DNA of 64,000 nt from Anaerolineales bacterium (GTDB lineage: Bacteria > Chloroflexota > Anaerolineae > Anaerolineales > Villigracilaceae). Position numbers and translations under genes: made by a program. The stretch is taken from positions 1 to 64,000 of the forward strand of contig JAFGSI010000043.1 in assembly GCA_016934715.1 (NCBI GenBank). The letters are read 5' to 3'. Under the pieces are notes generated by a model, which saw nothing but the letters and a program-made list of their open reading frames with translations, did not search any database and was not told where the DNA came from. This document shows, piece by piece, positions 46,205-54,723 of this stretch; position 1 is the stretch's first letter, and each line of letters begins with the position of its first letter.

Positions 46205-47290
46205 ATGAATCGTCACGAAGTACACCTGCTTCAACAGATCAGCGGCTATCCCGCGCTGACCATCACTCTGCCCACCCACCGCACTGCCCCGGAAAACACG
46301 CAGGATCCGATCCGCGTCAGGAACCTGGTGGCCGAGGCCACCAGCCGCCTGCTGGGAGAATTCAGCAAGCGTGAAATTGCTCCCTTGCTGACGCGGCTGG
46401 AGCAACTGGTCGAGAGTGTGGAGTATCGCTACGCGCTGGATGGGTTGGTGCTGTTCGTCAACCGCGATTTTTCTCGTGCCGTGCGCCTGCCTTTTCCGCT
46501 CGCGGAAAACGTCTACGTGGATGAGACCTTTCGCACGCGTGACCTGGTCTTTGCTCTCAATCGCACCCCGCGCTACTGGACGCTCGTCCTCAGCGAAAAG
46601 CCCACCCGCCTGTATGAAGGCACGCGCGAAGACTTGATCGAGATCCAGCAGGACGGATTCCCCCTCACACATGAGGGCCCGGGTGGTGCGCAATCCCTGC
46701 CTGGCGGGTTTGGTATCAAGAAATCGGCCTACCGCGATGAATATCACCGCCAGTTCTTCCGCAAGGTGGATGCGGCGCTCAAGCCGTTCCTGGCGGACGA
46801 TCCCCTGCCTCTGGCCGTCGTCGGCGTGGACCGCTTCCTGTCTTTTTATCAGGAAGTGACGGATCACAAGGATTCGATCCTGACCACGTTGGCAGGCAGC
46901 CACGACAAGACCTCTGCGCGCGAATTGGGCAAACTGGTCTGGCCGCTGGTCAAAACCAACCTGGCAGAGAACCGCAAGCAGGTGCTGGCCGAGCTGGACC
47001 AGGCCATTGGGGAACGGAAGAACGTCTCCACGGTCGGGGAGGTGTGGCGCATGGCAAAGGAGGGCCGCGGCCGCCTGTTGCTGGTCGAACAGGACTTCCA
47101 CTACCCGGCCCACGTGGACGAATCGGGCCTGCACATCCGCCCGGCCGACGACCCGGCTGCGCCGGGCGTGCTGGGCGATGCCGTGGACGAGATCATCGAA
47201 GCGGTGCTGACCACACAGGGCAGGGTTGTTTTCATGGAAAATGGGCAGCTGGACGCGCAGCAGCATATCACACTGATCCTGCGCTATTAA
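46205..47290 (+). CDS. Bacterial archaeo-eukaryotic release-factor-like protein (baeRF3 type)
   Basis: 361 aa. ALTITLPTHRTAPENTQDPI, RNLVAEATSRLLGEF and LVLFVNRDFSRAVRLPF match the baeRF family-3 domain; the C-terminal part (EVWRMAKEGRGRLLLVEQDF, AVDEIIEAVLTTQGRVVFM) is the eRF1 domain-3/Pelota-like fold. A role at ribosomes or in tRNA-like substrate cleavage has been proposed for the family but not shown. ATG 46205 has AAGGAG 8 nt upstream. Confidence 0.8.
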   Translation: MNRHEVHLLQQISGYPALTITLPTHRTAPENTQDPIRVRNLVAEATSRLLGEFSKREIAPLLTRLEQLVESVEYRYALDGLVLFVNRDFSRAVRLPFPLAENVYVDETFRTRDLVFALNRTPRYWTLVLSEKPTRLYEGTREDLIEIQQDGFPLTHEGPGGAQSLPGGFGIKKSAYRDEYHRQFFRKVDAALKPFLADDPLPLAVVGVDRFLSFYQEVTDHKDSILTTLAGSHDKTSARELGKLVWPLVKTNLAENRKQVLAELDQAIGERKNVSTVGEVWRMAKEGRGRLLLVEQDFHYPAHVDESGLHIRPADDPAAPGVLGDAVDEIIEAVLTTQGRVVFMENGQLDAQQHITLILRY

Positions 47291-47332
47291 GCCAGCCCCG
47301 CCGCGCCCCCTTCGCTTCTCAGGAAGACTGTC

Positions 47333-47583
47333 ATGACCTTCGAGCAGGTATAGGTTTTCGCTGTTAGCCTGCTCGTCCTGGGACTGTTCGTGGGGGGGCG
47401 CTGGTGAGGGGGCCTGGGGGCCATCCGTTCGGCGATTACTGGCGCATTGGGTTGCTGCTGGAGGTGCTGATCACGGTGATTTCCACTCCTGCTCTTCTCC
47501 TGGCCATTGTCGTAAAGGATGCACCAGGACCCTTTGGGGGCCGGCTCGAAGAAGAATGCCGGTTGATTTCCGGATCGAAATAG
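47333..47583 (+). pseudogene. Relic of an SLC13-like anion permease (both ends, middle deleted)
   Basis: ATG at 47333 with AGGAAG upstream reads MTFEQV, an in-frame TAG (47351), then VFAVSLLVLGLFVGGRW, which fits the first helix of SLC13/DASS-type permeases. A few bases on, in another frame (47404-47583), comes RGPGGHPFGDYWRIGLL, then VLITVISTPALLLAIVV, the last helix of the same family (GPGGY-F-DYWRIGLP). A deletion of several hundred codons joined them, plus a nonsense change. Confidence 0.65.
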
Positions 47584-47643
47584 CGTATCCTTCTGGTACG
47601 ATGAATTCCTGCAGTTTTAAGATGTTGCCAGGAAGCCAGGCAC

Positions 47644-48945
47644 ATGTCCCTCCGAGATTATCTCCATAAACTGGACGTACAGAAAAAGCTACTCCGGGTC
47701 GGCGAGCCCATCTCGAAGACCTTCGAGATCGCTGGCGTGCTGAAGCGGATGGAGCCAAGCCCGGTGCTCTTCGAACGGGTGCGCGAGTCGGCTTTCCCGG
47801 TGGCCGGCAACCTGTTCTGCTCAAAGGCCGCCTTTGCGGATTACTTCGGCATTCAAGTGGTGGAGATCATTCCCTTCCTGACGGCCGCCATCCAGGGCCG
47901 CATGCCTCCCGAGGTCGTGACCGAGGCGCCCTGCCAGGAGGTCGTCGAGTTGAGCCCGGACCTGGATCGCCTGCCGATCCTGTTCCACTGCGACCGGGAC
48001 GGGGGCAATTACATCAGCTCGGGGGTGGTGCTGGCCCGCCACCCGGTCCACGGGCAGAACGCTGACTTCCACCGCTGTATGCAGTTCTCCAGAACCGAAA
48101 TGTCGGTGCGGGTCGTGCGCGGCCGCCATTTCGATACGTTCCTGCAGAACCTGAAACAGGTGGACGTTGCCATCTGCATCGGCAACGCGCCCAACGTGCT
48201 TGCTGCGGCAGCCACCTCGGTCGACCTCGGCGTGAACGAATTGGAGATTGCCAATGCCCTCCAACCGTTCCAGGTGGTGCGGGCCAAGACCAGCGACCTG
48301 CTGATCCCGGCCGAAACCGAATTCGTGATCGAAGGGACCATCCATCTTGACCGGACCCACGCCGAGGGGCCTTTCGTCGACCTGACCGAGACCTACGACG
48401 TGGTCCGCCAGGAGCCGGTGCTGGAGATCAGGGCGGTCACCCACCGCCGGGACGCAGTCTGGCATGCTCTCCTGCCGGGCGCGCTGGAGCACAAGCTCCT
48501 GATGGGCATGCCGCGCGAGCCGACCATCTTCCGGGAGGTCAACCGGGTCGTGCGCTGCCTGGATGTGAACGTCAACCCGGGAGGCTGCTCCTGGCTGCAT
48601 GCCATCGTCCAGATCGACAAGCGGGCCGAGGACGACGGGAAAAGGGCGATCGAGGCTGCCTTCGCCGGGCACGGCTCGTGCAAGCATGTCTACGTGGTGG
48701 ACAGGGACATCGATATCTATGACCCGCTGGAGGTGGAATGGGCGATGGCGACCCGCTTCCAGGGCGACCGCGACCTGGTCGTCCGCGAGCGGGCTCCCGG
48801 ATCCAGCCTGGACCCCTCGGCGGACGCCGGGACGCACGTCACCACCCGCCTGGGCTTCGACCTGACCGCCCCGCTCGAGACGGCCGGGAAATCCTTTCGG
48901 AAGGCCGACTTCCCGGAGGTGGATTTGAAGAGATTCACCCCATAG
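47644..48945 (+). CDS. UbiD-family prenyl-FMN-dependent decarboxylase
   Basis: 433 aa. N-terminal MSLRDYLHKLDVQKKLLRV, central LPILFHCDRDGGNYISSGVV and MSVRVVRGRHFDTFL, the catalytic Arg/Glu region (LIPAETEFVIEGTI, THAEGPFVDLTETYD) and C-terminal VDRDIDIYDPLEVEWAMATR. UbiD enzymes need prenylated FMN from UbiX, and a ubiX gene lies 3.6 kb downstream. With aconitase X in the same neighbourhood, trans-anhydromevalonate 5-phosphate decarboxylation is the leading guess; aromatic-acid decarboxylation is the alternative. AGGAAG precedes the ATG. Confidence 0.9.
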   Translation: MSLRDYLHKLDVQKKLLRVGEPISKTFEIAGVLKRMEPSPVLFERVRESAFPVAGNLFCSKAAFADYFGIQVVEIIPFLTAAIQGRMPPEVVTEAPCQEVVELSPDLDRLPILFHCDRDGGNYISSGVVLARHPVHGQNADFHRCMQFSRTEMSVRVVRGRHFDTFLQNLKQVDVAICIGNAPNVLAAAATSVDLGVNELEIANALQPFQVVRAKTSDLLIPAETEFVIEGTIHLDRTHAEGPFVDLTETYDVVRQEPVLEIRAVTHRRDAVWHALLPGALEHKLLMGMPREPTIFREVNRVVRCLDVNVNPGGCSWLHAIVQIDKRAEDDGKRAIEAAFAGHGSCKHVYVVDRDIDIYDPLEVEWAMATRFQGDRDLVVRERAPGSSLDPSADAGTHVTTRLGFDLTAPLETAGKSFRKADFPEVDLKRFTP

Positions 48946-49075
48946 GTTTGCAGGCTCAAAAAGGGCAGGCAGAAACTTCGCTGCCAGGCGGCTGCTCCCC
49001 ATCGTTTATAGCGTTGCGCCTTCCAGACTCGGATGGTTCCCGACACACGTATTTCAGGAAATCAGGAGACTCGCG

Positions 49076-50653
49076 ATGAAACGTACAGGTCTGCTCGTTC
49101 TGGTTGCCTGCATCGGTTGCCTGTCCGGGTGCAACCTGCCAACAACCGTCACCTGCTCGGCGGACCATTTGATCGACGCGATCGCAGATGCCAACGCCAC
49201 CCCCGCCACCACGGACGTGATCGCCCTCGCTGCAGGCTGCACCTATGAACTGGATCAGATCATTGATCTGGCCAATGGCAACACCGGGCTGCCAGCGATC
49301 ATCTCTCCCATCGTCATTGACGGGAATGGGGCCATCATTCTGCGCGCCGCGGACGCCCCGGAGAAGTTCCGCCTGTTCTACGTCAATGCGATGGGAAGCC
49401 TGGAGATCAGCGATGTGACCCTGGCGGGTGGGTATGCCATCAATCCTGCTCTCCCTAATGATCTCGTGACCAACTCCGGTGGAGCGATCCTCAACCGGGG
49501 CCACCTGATGGTCTCCAACAGCCTGATCCAGGAAAACTCCGCCAGGGAAGGCGGGGGGATCTTCAACCTCGGGACCATGACCCTCTCAGGCGTTACGATC
49601 GATTCCAACCACGACTATTTTGGACTGCCAGGCGGCGCGGGATTGTCCAACATCGGGACCGGGATCATCGAGAGTTCCACCTTCAGCTACAACGGTCTGC
49701 CCGAGCGCAAGGATGGGATCTTTAACGTCGGGACACTGACGATGACCAACAGCACGGTCAGCCACAGCGGCTTCACCGGCATCGACAATGAGGGCGATCT
49801 GTCGATCAATCACGTCACGATCGCCTTTAATCGGGGATCGGCAATCGGATCGTGCGGGAACCTGTCCATATCGAATTCGATCATCGCCCAGCCTCCCGAT
49901 ACAGGTGGATGCGGCTGTCAGACGATCCATTCGGTGCACCCCAACCTGGATACCACCGGGACCTGTGGCGGGATTCTGGCGAGCCTGGCCACCATCCGCC
50001 TGGGTGCGCTGGCGGATAATGGCGGGCCGACCCAGACTCATGCCCTGCTGCCTGGCAGCAGGGCCATCGACATTGTCCTCCGCCAGTGCCTGCCGACCGA
50101 CCAGCGCGGTGAGCCGCGTCCATATGGGGCGCAGTGCGATGCGGGCGCCTTCGAGTTCACCGGTGCTGCGCTTCCGCAAATGAGCACAACGGCTACTCCA
50201 ACCGTCATGCCGACGAACACATCTGCACAGCAGGCCTGCACCTTTACTGCAGCGGTCAACCTGAACTGCCGCGCGAGCCCAGGTGTGTCCATCTACCCGG
50301 TTATGGATACTTTCACTGCCGGGCAGAGCGCAGTGGTCATCGGTCAGAGCCCGGATGGGCAGTACCTGTACGTGACAGGCCCCAACAATGGCATGACCTG
50401 CGCGGTCCCCCTTATGGATCGTTACGGGACAACCGCCGGCGATTGCGGGTTCTTGACGGCGTTTACCCCCCTTCCAACGCCCATCGTGCCAACCGGGATA
50501 CCGGAACCAGCCACAGTTTCCTCCCCTGTTCCCGTGAATTGCAGTGACCTCGCCAGGGATGCCTGCCGGAGTTACCCCCAACAATGCTCGTGGGTAGAGT
50601 CTCTTGCGGTCGGTGGAGGAGGAGTTTGCCAATCGCTCACGGACCCTCACTGA
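49076..50653 (+). CDS. Lipoprotein with right-handed beta-helix and SH3-like domain
   Basis: 525 aa. Signal peptide with lipobox LSGC (Cys20). Residues 25-360 form a choice-of-anchor/parallel beta-helix protein: CSADHLIDAIADANATP and repeats such as GGAILNRGHLMVSNSLIQEN and GGGIFNLGTMTLSGVTID, ending in GEPRPYGAQCDAGAFEF. A Thr/Pro linker is followed by a Cys-rich bacterial SH3-like domain (VNLNCRASPGVSIYPVMDTF) and a short Cys tail. Surface attachment is likely, function unknown. It separates ubiD from the aconitase X operon on the same strand. Confidence 0.85.
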   Translation: MKRTGLLVLVACIGCLSGCNLPTTVTCSADHLIDAIADANATPATTDVIALAAGCTYELDQIIDLANGNTGLPAIISPIVIDGNGAIILRAADAPEKFRLFYVNAMGSLEISDVTLAGGYAINPALPNDLVTNSGGAILNRGHLMVSNSLIQENSAREGGGIFNLGTMTLSGVTIDSNHDYFGLPGGAGLSNIGTGIIESSTFSYNGLPERKDGIFNVGTLTMTNSTVSHSGFTGIDNEGDLSINHVTIAFNRGSAIGSCGNLSISNSIIAQPPDTGGCGCQTIHSVHPNLDTTGTCGGILASLATIRLGALADNGGPTQTHALLPGSRAIDIVLRQCLPTDQRGEPRPYGAQCDAGAFEFTGAALPQMSTTATPTVMPTNTSAQQACTFTAAVNLNCRASPGVSIYPVMDTFTAGQSAVVIGQSPDGQYLYVTGPNNGMTCAVPLMDRYGTTAGDCGFLTAFTPLPTPIVPTGIPEPATVSSPVPVNCSDLARDACRSYPQQCSWVESLAVGGGGVCQSLTDPH

Positions 50654-50952
50654 TCGATGATCTGAAATCGAAACCCTTGTCCTTGTGGGCGGTTGGCACC
50701 CAACAGAAGGTGTGAAGCTGCTCCGAGGAAAGTCTGCCAGGCAACCCGAATTCCCAGACCGCGCGAGGCTACCCCCTGGTGACAACTGAAGCCCCGAACA
50801 ACGGATCCTGGCGTGGTGGAGCCGGAAACCATCACAGAACGGACTTTCAAACCGGGTTATTCTTATTCGCTGATGTGCAGGGAACGGTTTGCTGCCGCCC
50901 CTGCTTGATTCTCCAGTAGTAGACTCTGCTCAAGGAAATTTCGGATTAACTT

Positions 50953-52155
50953 ATGGAATTGACCCAGGAAGAACACCAAATGCTGGCCGGGGACTACGGC
51001 CGCTCCACCCGCAAAGCGATGGAAATCCTGACCGCTCTTGGGACAATCTACGCCGCCGACCGGATGGTACCGGTCGCCTCGGTCCAGATCGCCGGGGTGA
51101 GCTTCGACAACCTGGGCGAGGCCGGGCTGGATTTCCTGTCCGAGATGGCCGCTGGCGGGGGCCAGGTCTGTGCCCTGACGACCCTCAACCCGGCCGGGAT
51201 GGACATCGAGAATTGGGAGGCGCTGGGGATCGATGCCGACTTCGCCCACAACCAGCAGCGCGTGATCGAAGCCTATGCAAAAATGGGTGTTGTGACGACC
51301 TGTTCGTGCACGCCGTATCTATTCGGCAACTTACCGCATTTTGGCGAGCACATCGCCTGGGCCGAGAGCAGCGCGGTGTGCTACGCCAACTCGATCCTGG
51401 GGGCGCGCACCAATCGGGAAGGCGGCCCGAGCGCACTGGCCGCTGCCCTGACCGGCCGGACACCTCGCTACGGCCTGCACCTGGACGAGAACCGCCGTCC
51501 CGGCCTGACGGTCCAGATCGAGGCTGCCCTGAACGGCACGCGCGACTTCGGGGCGCTGGGCGTCGCCGTGGGCCGGGCGATTGAGGCCAGGAAAGAGAAG
51601 GCCATTCCCTTCCTGCGCGGCATTCCGGCCGCGACGGTCGACCAGCTCAAATCCTTGTGTGCCAGCATCGCCACCTACGGCGGCCTGGCCCTGTTCCACA
51701 TGGAGGGGATCACGCCCGAAAGCGCGCGGTTTTCTCCGCCGGACGAAACGCTGGTCATCGGCCAGGGTGACCTGGACGAGGCCATCTGCTCTTTGGATGC
51801 CTCCCTGGCAGGTGGGGAAGTGGACTTTGTCAGCCTGGGCTGCCCGCACCTGTCGCTCAGCGAAATCCAGCGGGTGGCGGCATTGCTGCAGGGGAAACGC
51901 GTTCGTAAAACCTTCTGGATCACCACCGCGCGGCCCACCAAGCGCATCGCCGACCAGATGGGTTACACGGCCGTCATCGAGGCGGCCGGGGCTGTCTTCG
52001 CCGTCGATACCTGCTGCGTGGTCGCCCCGATCAAGGGCCGCTTCAAAGCCCTGGCCACCGACAGTGCCAAGGCCTGCTACTACGCCGCCGCCAAGAATGG
52101 TTTTGCCACCCGCTTCCTGCCCTTTGATGAGGTGATCGAGGAGGCGCTGAAATGA
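50953..52155 (+). CDS. Aconitase X large subunit (phosphomevalonate dehydratase-like)
   Basis: 400 aa. MELTQEEHQMLAGDYG, SVQIAGVSFDNLGEAGLDFL, TTLNPAGMD, the cysteines of VVTTCSCTPYLFG, SSAVCYANSILGARTNREGG and CCVVAPIKGRF match the DUF521/AcnX catalytic subunit with its iron-sulfur ligands. Archaeal members convert mevalonate 5-phosphate to trans-anhydromevalonate 5-phosphate; other bacterial members dehydrate cis-3-hydroxyproline. The separate small subunit, UbiX and UbiD neighbours favour the first. No strong ribosome-binding site is seen near the ATG. Confidence 0.9.
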   Translation: MELTQEEHQMLAGDYGRSTRKAMEILTALGTIYAADRMVPVASVQIAGVSFDNLGEAGLDFLSEMAAGGGQVCALTTLNPAGMDIENWEALGIDADFAHNQQRVIEAYAKMGVVTTCSCTPYLFGNLPHFGEHIAWAESSAVCYANSILGARTNREGGPSALAAALTGRTPRYGLHLDENRRPGLTVQIEAALNGTRDFGALGVAVGRAIEARKEKAIPFLRGIPAATVDQLKSLCASIATYGGLALFHMEGITPESARFSPPDETLVIGQGDLDEAICSLDASLAGGEVDFVSLGCPHLSLSEIQRVAALLQGKRVRKTFWITTARPTKRIADQMGYTAVIEAAGAVFAVDTCCVVAPIKGRFKALATDSAKACYYAAAKNGFATRFLPFDEVIEEALK

Positions 52156-52541
52156 AATTCACTGGGAGAAAAATATCCGCCGGCCGCGCTTCAGGAGAGG
52201 CGCTGGTTACGACGATGGGAATCTCATTCTACGGTGGGGTCGATCCCGAGACCGGCCGGGTCGTCGAGAAGGATCACGAACTGGAGGGGCAGACCATCGC
52301 CGGGAGGGTGCTGGTCTTCCCGACCGGGAAGGGCTCGACGGTGGGGTCTTACACGCTCTACCGACTGAAGAAGGCCGGGCTGGCCCCGGCGGCGGTCGTC
52401 AATGCCGAAGCCGAGACGATCACGGCAGTCGGCTGCATCATCTCAGACATTCCCTGCGTGGACCACGTTCCCATCGAACGGATCGAGAGCGGGATGCAAG
52501 TCCGGGTGGACGGGGAGGCCGGATGCGTGGAGGTCGGGTGA
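52152..52541 (+). CDS. Aconitase X small subunit (swivelling domain)
   Basis: 129 aa DUF126 subunit: MKFTGRKISAGRASGEALVT, the active-site Ser loop FPTGKGSTVGSYTLYRLKKA and SDIPCVDHVPIERI. It closes over the active site of the large subunit, whose stop codon it overlaps by 4 bp, so equal synthesis is expected. Confidence 0.92.
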   Translation: MKFTGRKISAGRASGEALVTTMGISFYGGVDPETGRVVEKDHELEGQTIAGRVLVFPTGKGSTVGSYTLYRLKKAGLAPAAVVNAEAETITAVGCIISDIPCVDHVPIERIESGMQVRVDGEAGCVEVG

Positions 52542-52543
52542 AG

Positions 52544-53137
52544 ATGCCGAAGCGGGTTATCCTGGCGATCACCGGGGCCAGCGGGGCGGTTCTTGGTATC
52601 CGCACTCTGGAACTGCTCAACGAGGCAGGGATCGAGACGCACCTGGTCGTCAGTCAGGCAGCCAGGCAAACGCTCCCTGGCGAGACCGGCCGGACCGTGG
52701 CGCAGGTCGCGGCGCTGGCCGCGTTCTGCTATGATCCGGGGGACATCGCGGCGCAGATCGCCTCGGGCTCATTCGTCACTGAGGGGATGCTGGTCGTGCC
52801 CTGTTCGATCAAGACCCTCTCGGGGATCGCCAATTCGTACAGCGACAACCTGGTCGTGCGCGCCGCCGATGTCTGCCTGAAGGAGGGCCGCCCGCTGCTT
52901 CTGGCCGTGCGCGAAACGCCGCTGCATCGCGGGCACCTGCGCCTGATGCAGCTGGCGGCCGAGGCAGGGGCTGTGATTTTTCCGCCGATCCCTTCCTTCT
53001 ACGGAGGTCCCCAGACGGTCGATGACCTGGTCACGAATCTCGCCGGGCGGATCCTGCTCCGCCTGGGCATCGCGAACGCGCACTACTCTCGTTGGGAGGG
53101 GGATGAGACTTTCGGCCCGGAAAGGAGGGCGCGATGA
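52544..53137 (+). CDS. ubiX: Flavin prenyltransferase
   Basis: 197 aa. MPKRVILAITGASGAVLGI (FMN site), VVSQAARQTL, VVPCSIKTLSGIANSYSDNL and LLAVRETPLHRGHLRLM are all UbiX signatures. It makes prenyl-FMN from reduced FMN and dimethylallyl phosphate, the cofactor of UbiD. ATG 52544 has GGAGG 10 nt upstream, inside the end of the AcnX small-subunit gene; an earlier in-frame ATG at 52523 is possible. Confidence 0.93.
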   Translation: MPKRVILAITGASGAVLGIRTLELLNEAGIETHLVVSQAARQTLPGETGRTVAQVAALAAFCYDPGDIAAQIASGSFVTEGMLVVPCSIKTLSGIANSYSDNLVVRAADVCLKEGRPLLLAVRETPLHRGHLRLMQLAAEAGAVIFPPIPSFYGGPQTVDDLVTNLAGRILLRLGIANAHYSRWEGDETFGPERRAR

Positions 53138-54582
53138 AAAAAGAAAAGACGATCCTGATCGTCGGTGCAGGGGTGGCCGGCCTGGCCGCTGGAGGGTTCC
53201 TGGCGCAGCAGGGCTTTCCAGTAAAGATCTTCGAGGCCCAGGATCATCTTGGCGGCTGTTGTTCCACCACCACGCTGGACGGGTACACCTTCAACAACGG
53301 GGCCATGATGGTCATTATGCCGGGTATGCTGGATTACACCTTTGCCCGTTTGGGTGTGGAGCGCACATCGCTCCTGCCGTTGCGGCGCATCCAGGCCCCG
53401 CAGCGTTCCTTTCTCGAAAACGGTGTCACCGTGACTCTCCTCGACGGGATGGACGTGAGGGTAGAAGGGGGGCGGGCAGCCAGCCAGCCCGCCGAAGACC
53501 TCGCCCGCCTGGTGAAAAAGTGGCAGCCCGTTTATCGGGTCTTCAGTGACCTGCTCATCCAGCCTTTTTCCCCGGCTGCCTGGGTCCGCAAGGCCTGGCG
53601 TTATCTTCCCAAATTCGCCGGAACGGCCGCTTCGGAATTGAAGGCCCTGGTCAGGGACGAGAACCTGCGCGCTGCTCTGGCGGGGCACATGGCCTACGCT
53701 GGCGTGGACCTGCGCAGGCTGCCCGCTCCGACTCTCCTGGCGCTGGTGGTGATGCTCACGGAAGGCTATTTCATCCCGGAAGGTGGGATGGGCAGCCTTC
53801 CCCGGGCGCTGGCCCGGGTCTTCGAAGGAGCCGGCGGGGAGATCGTTCTGAATGCCAGAGTGACGCGGATCGCGGTTGGCGACGGCGGTGTGACCGGCCT
53901 CGAGGTGGATGGACATGGTTTCGTCACGGCTGGGGCGGTGCTCTCGACTGCCAGCGGAATGTCCACCTTCAGGACGCTGGTCGCCGCGGAATGGGTCCCG
54001 GCAGCTCTCGCGCGCAGGGCTCGCGAGGCGCGATTGTCCATGAAGGCATTCTATCTTCAATTGGGGACGACCAACCGGCTGGACATCGACAGCCACCTCA
54101 ACTACATCCTGCCACCGCCTGGCAAAATCGCCAGGTACTTTTCGCCTGGCGGAGAAGAGGTCAAATGGGGGCTCTATGCGGTCCCGACCACCTTCATGCC
54201 CGAACTGGCCCCGCTGGGCGGCAGCATCGTTGAGCTCAGCCCGGCTGTGCGCATGGACCAACCGCTGGAAGTCTGGAACGAGGCCCGGATCGAAAGGCTG
54301 ACGGAAGCGACGCTTGCTCTGCTGCGGCGTTCCCACGATCTGGAGATTGCCGTGCAGCGCGTGCGCACTCCGCAGCAGTTCCAGGACGAGATGCATCTCT
54401 ATCAAGGTGCCCTCTACGGGTTGTCCCCGGCCGTCGGTCCTCTTGGCATGTTCCCCTACAAGACGGGTATCCCCGGCCTGTACCTGGCCGGGCAGACCAC
54501 CTATCCCGGTTTCGGGGTGACCCCCGCGGCCGTGTCGGGAATTCTCTCGGCGGAGGCCCTGGTCGGGAGCGGATCAGGATGA
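53134..54582 (+). CDS. CrtI-like FAD-dependent carotenoid/isoprenoid oxidoreductase
   Basis: 482 aa. Rossmann FAD motif ILIVGAGVAGLAAGGFLAQ with HLGGCCSTTTLDG, a middle region with YFIPEGGMGSLPRALARVF, and the C-terminal FAD motif GIPGLYLAGQTTYPGFGV followed by AAVSGILSAEAL. This is the phytoene desaturase/retinol saturase superfamily, so a prenyl chain is a likely substrate. Its ATG overlaps the ubiX stop, making it the last gene of the AcnX-UbiX operon. Confidence 0.88.
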   Translation: MKKEKTILIVGAGVAGLAAGGFLAQQGFPVKIFEAQDHLGGCCSTTTLDGYTFNNGAMMVIMPGMLDYTFARLGVERTSLLPLRRIQAPQRSFLENGVTVTLLDGMDVRVEGGRAASQPAEDLARLVKKWQPVYRVFSDLLIQPFSPAAWVRKAWRYLPKFAGTAASELKALVRDENLRAALAGHMAYAGVDLRRLPAPTLLALVVMLTEGYFIPEGGMGSLPRALARVFEGAGGEIVLNARVTRIAVGDGGVTGLEVDGHGFVTAGAVLSTASGMSTFRTLVAAEWVPAALARRAREARLSMKAFYLQLGTTNRLDIDSHLNYILPPPGKIARYFSPGGEEVKWGLYAVPTTFMPELAPLGGSIVELSPAVRMDQPLEVWNEARIERLTEATLALLRRSHDLEIAVQRVRTPQQFQDEMHLYQGALYGLSPAVGPLGMFPYKTGIPGLYLAGQTTYPGFGVTPAAVSGILSAEALVGSGSG

Positions 54583-54723
54583 GGGCGTCGTTTCCTGTCT
54601 GGGCGGGCGGAGGCTGCTGCGCATGGGGATCAAAACGAGCGCGATGGTCATGGGGACGGGGATGGTGCTCCTGATCCGGACGCGGGTGATCTGCGTTCCG
54701 GGTGCCGTCCCGGACGTTCCGGA

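Noticed and set aside
53083-54405. 440-codon minus-strand ORF
   Set aside because: Antisense to the CrtI-like gene, which has both FAD motifs.
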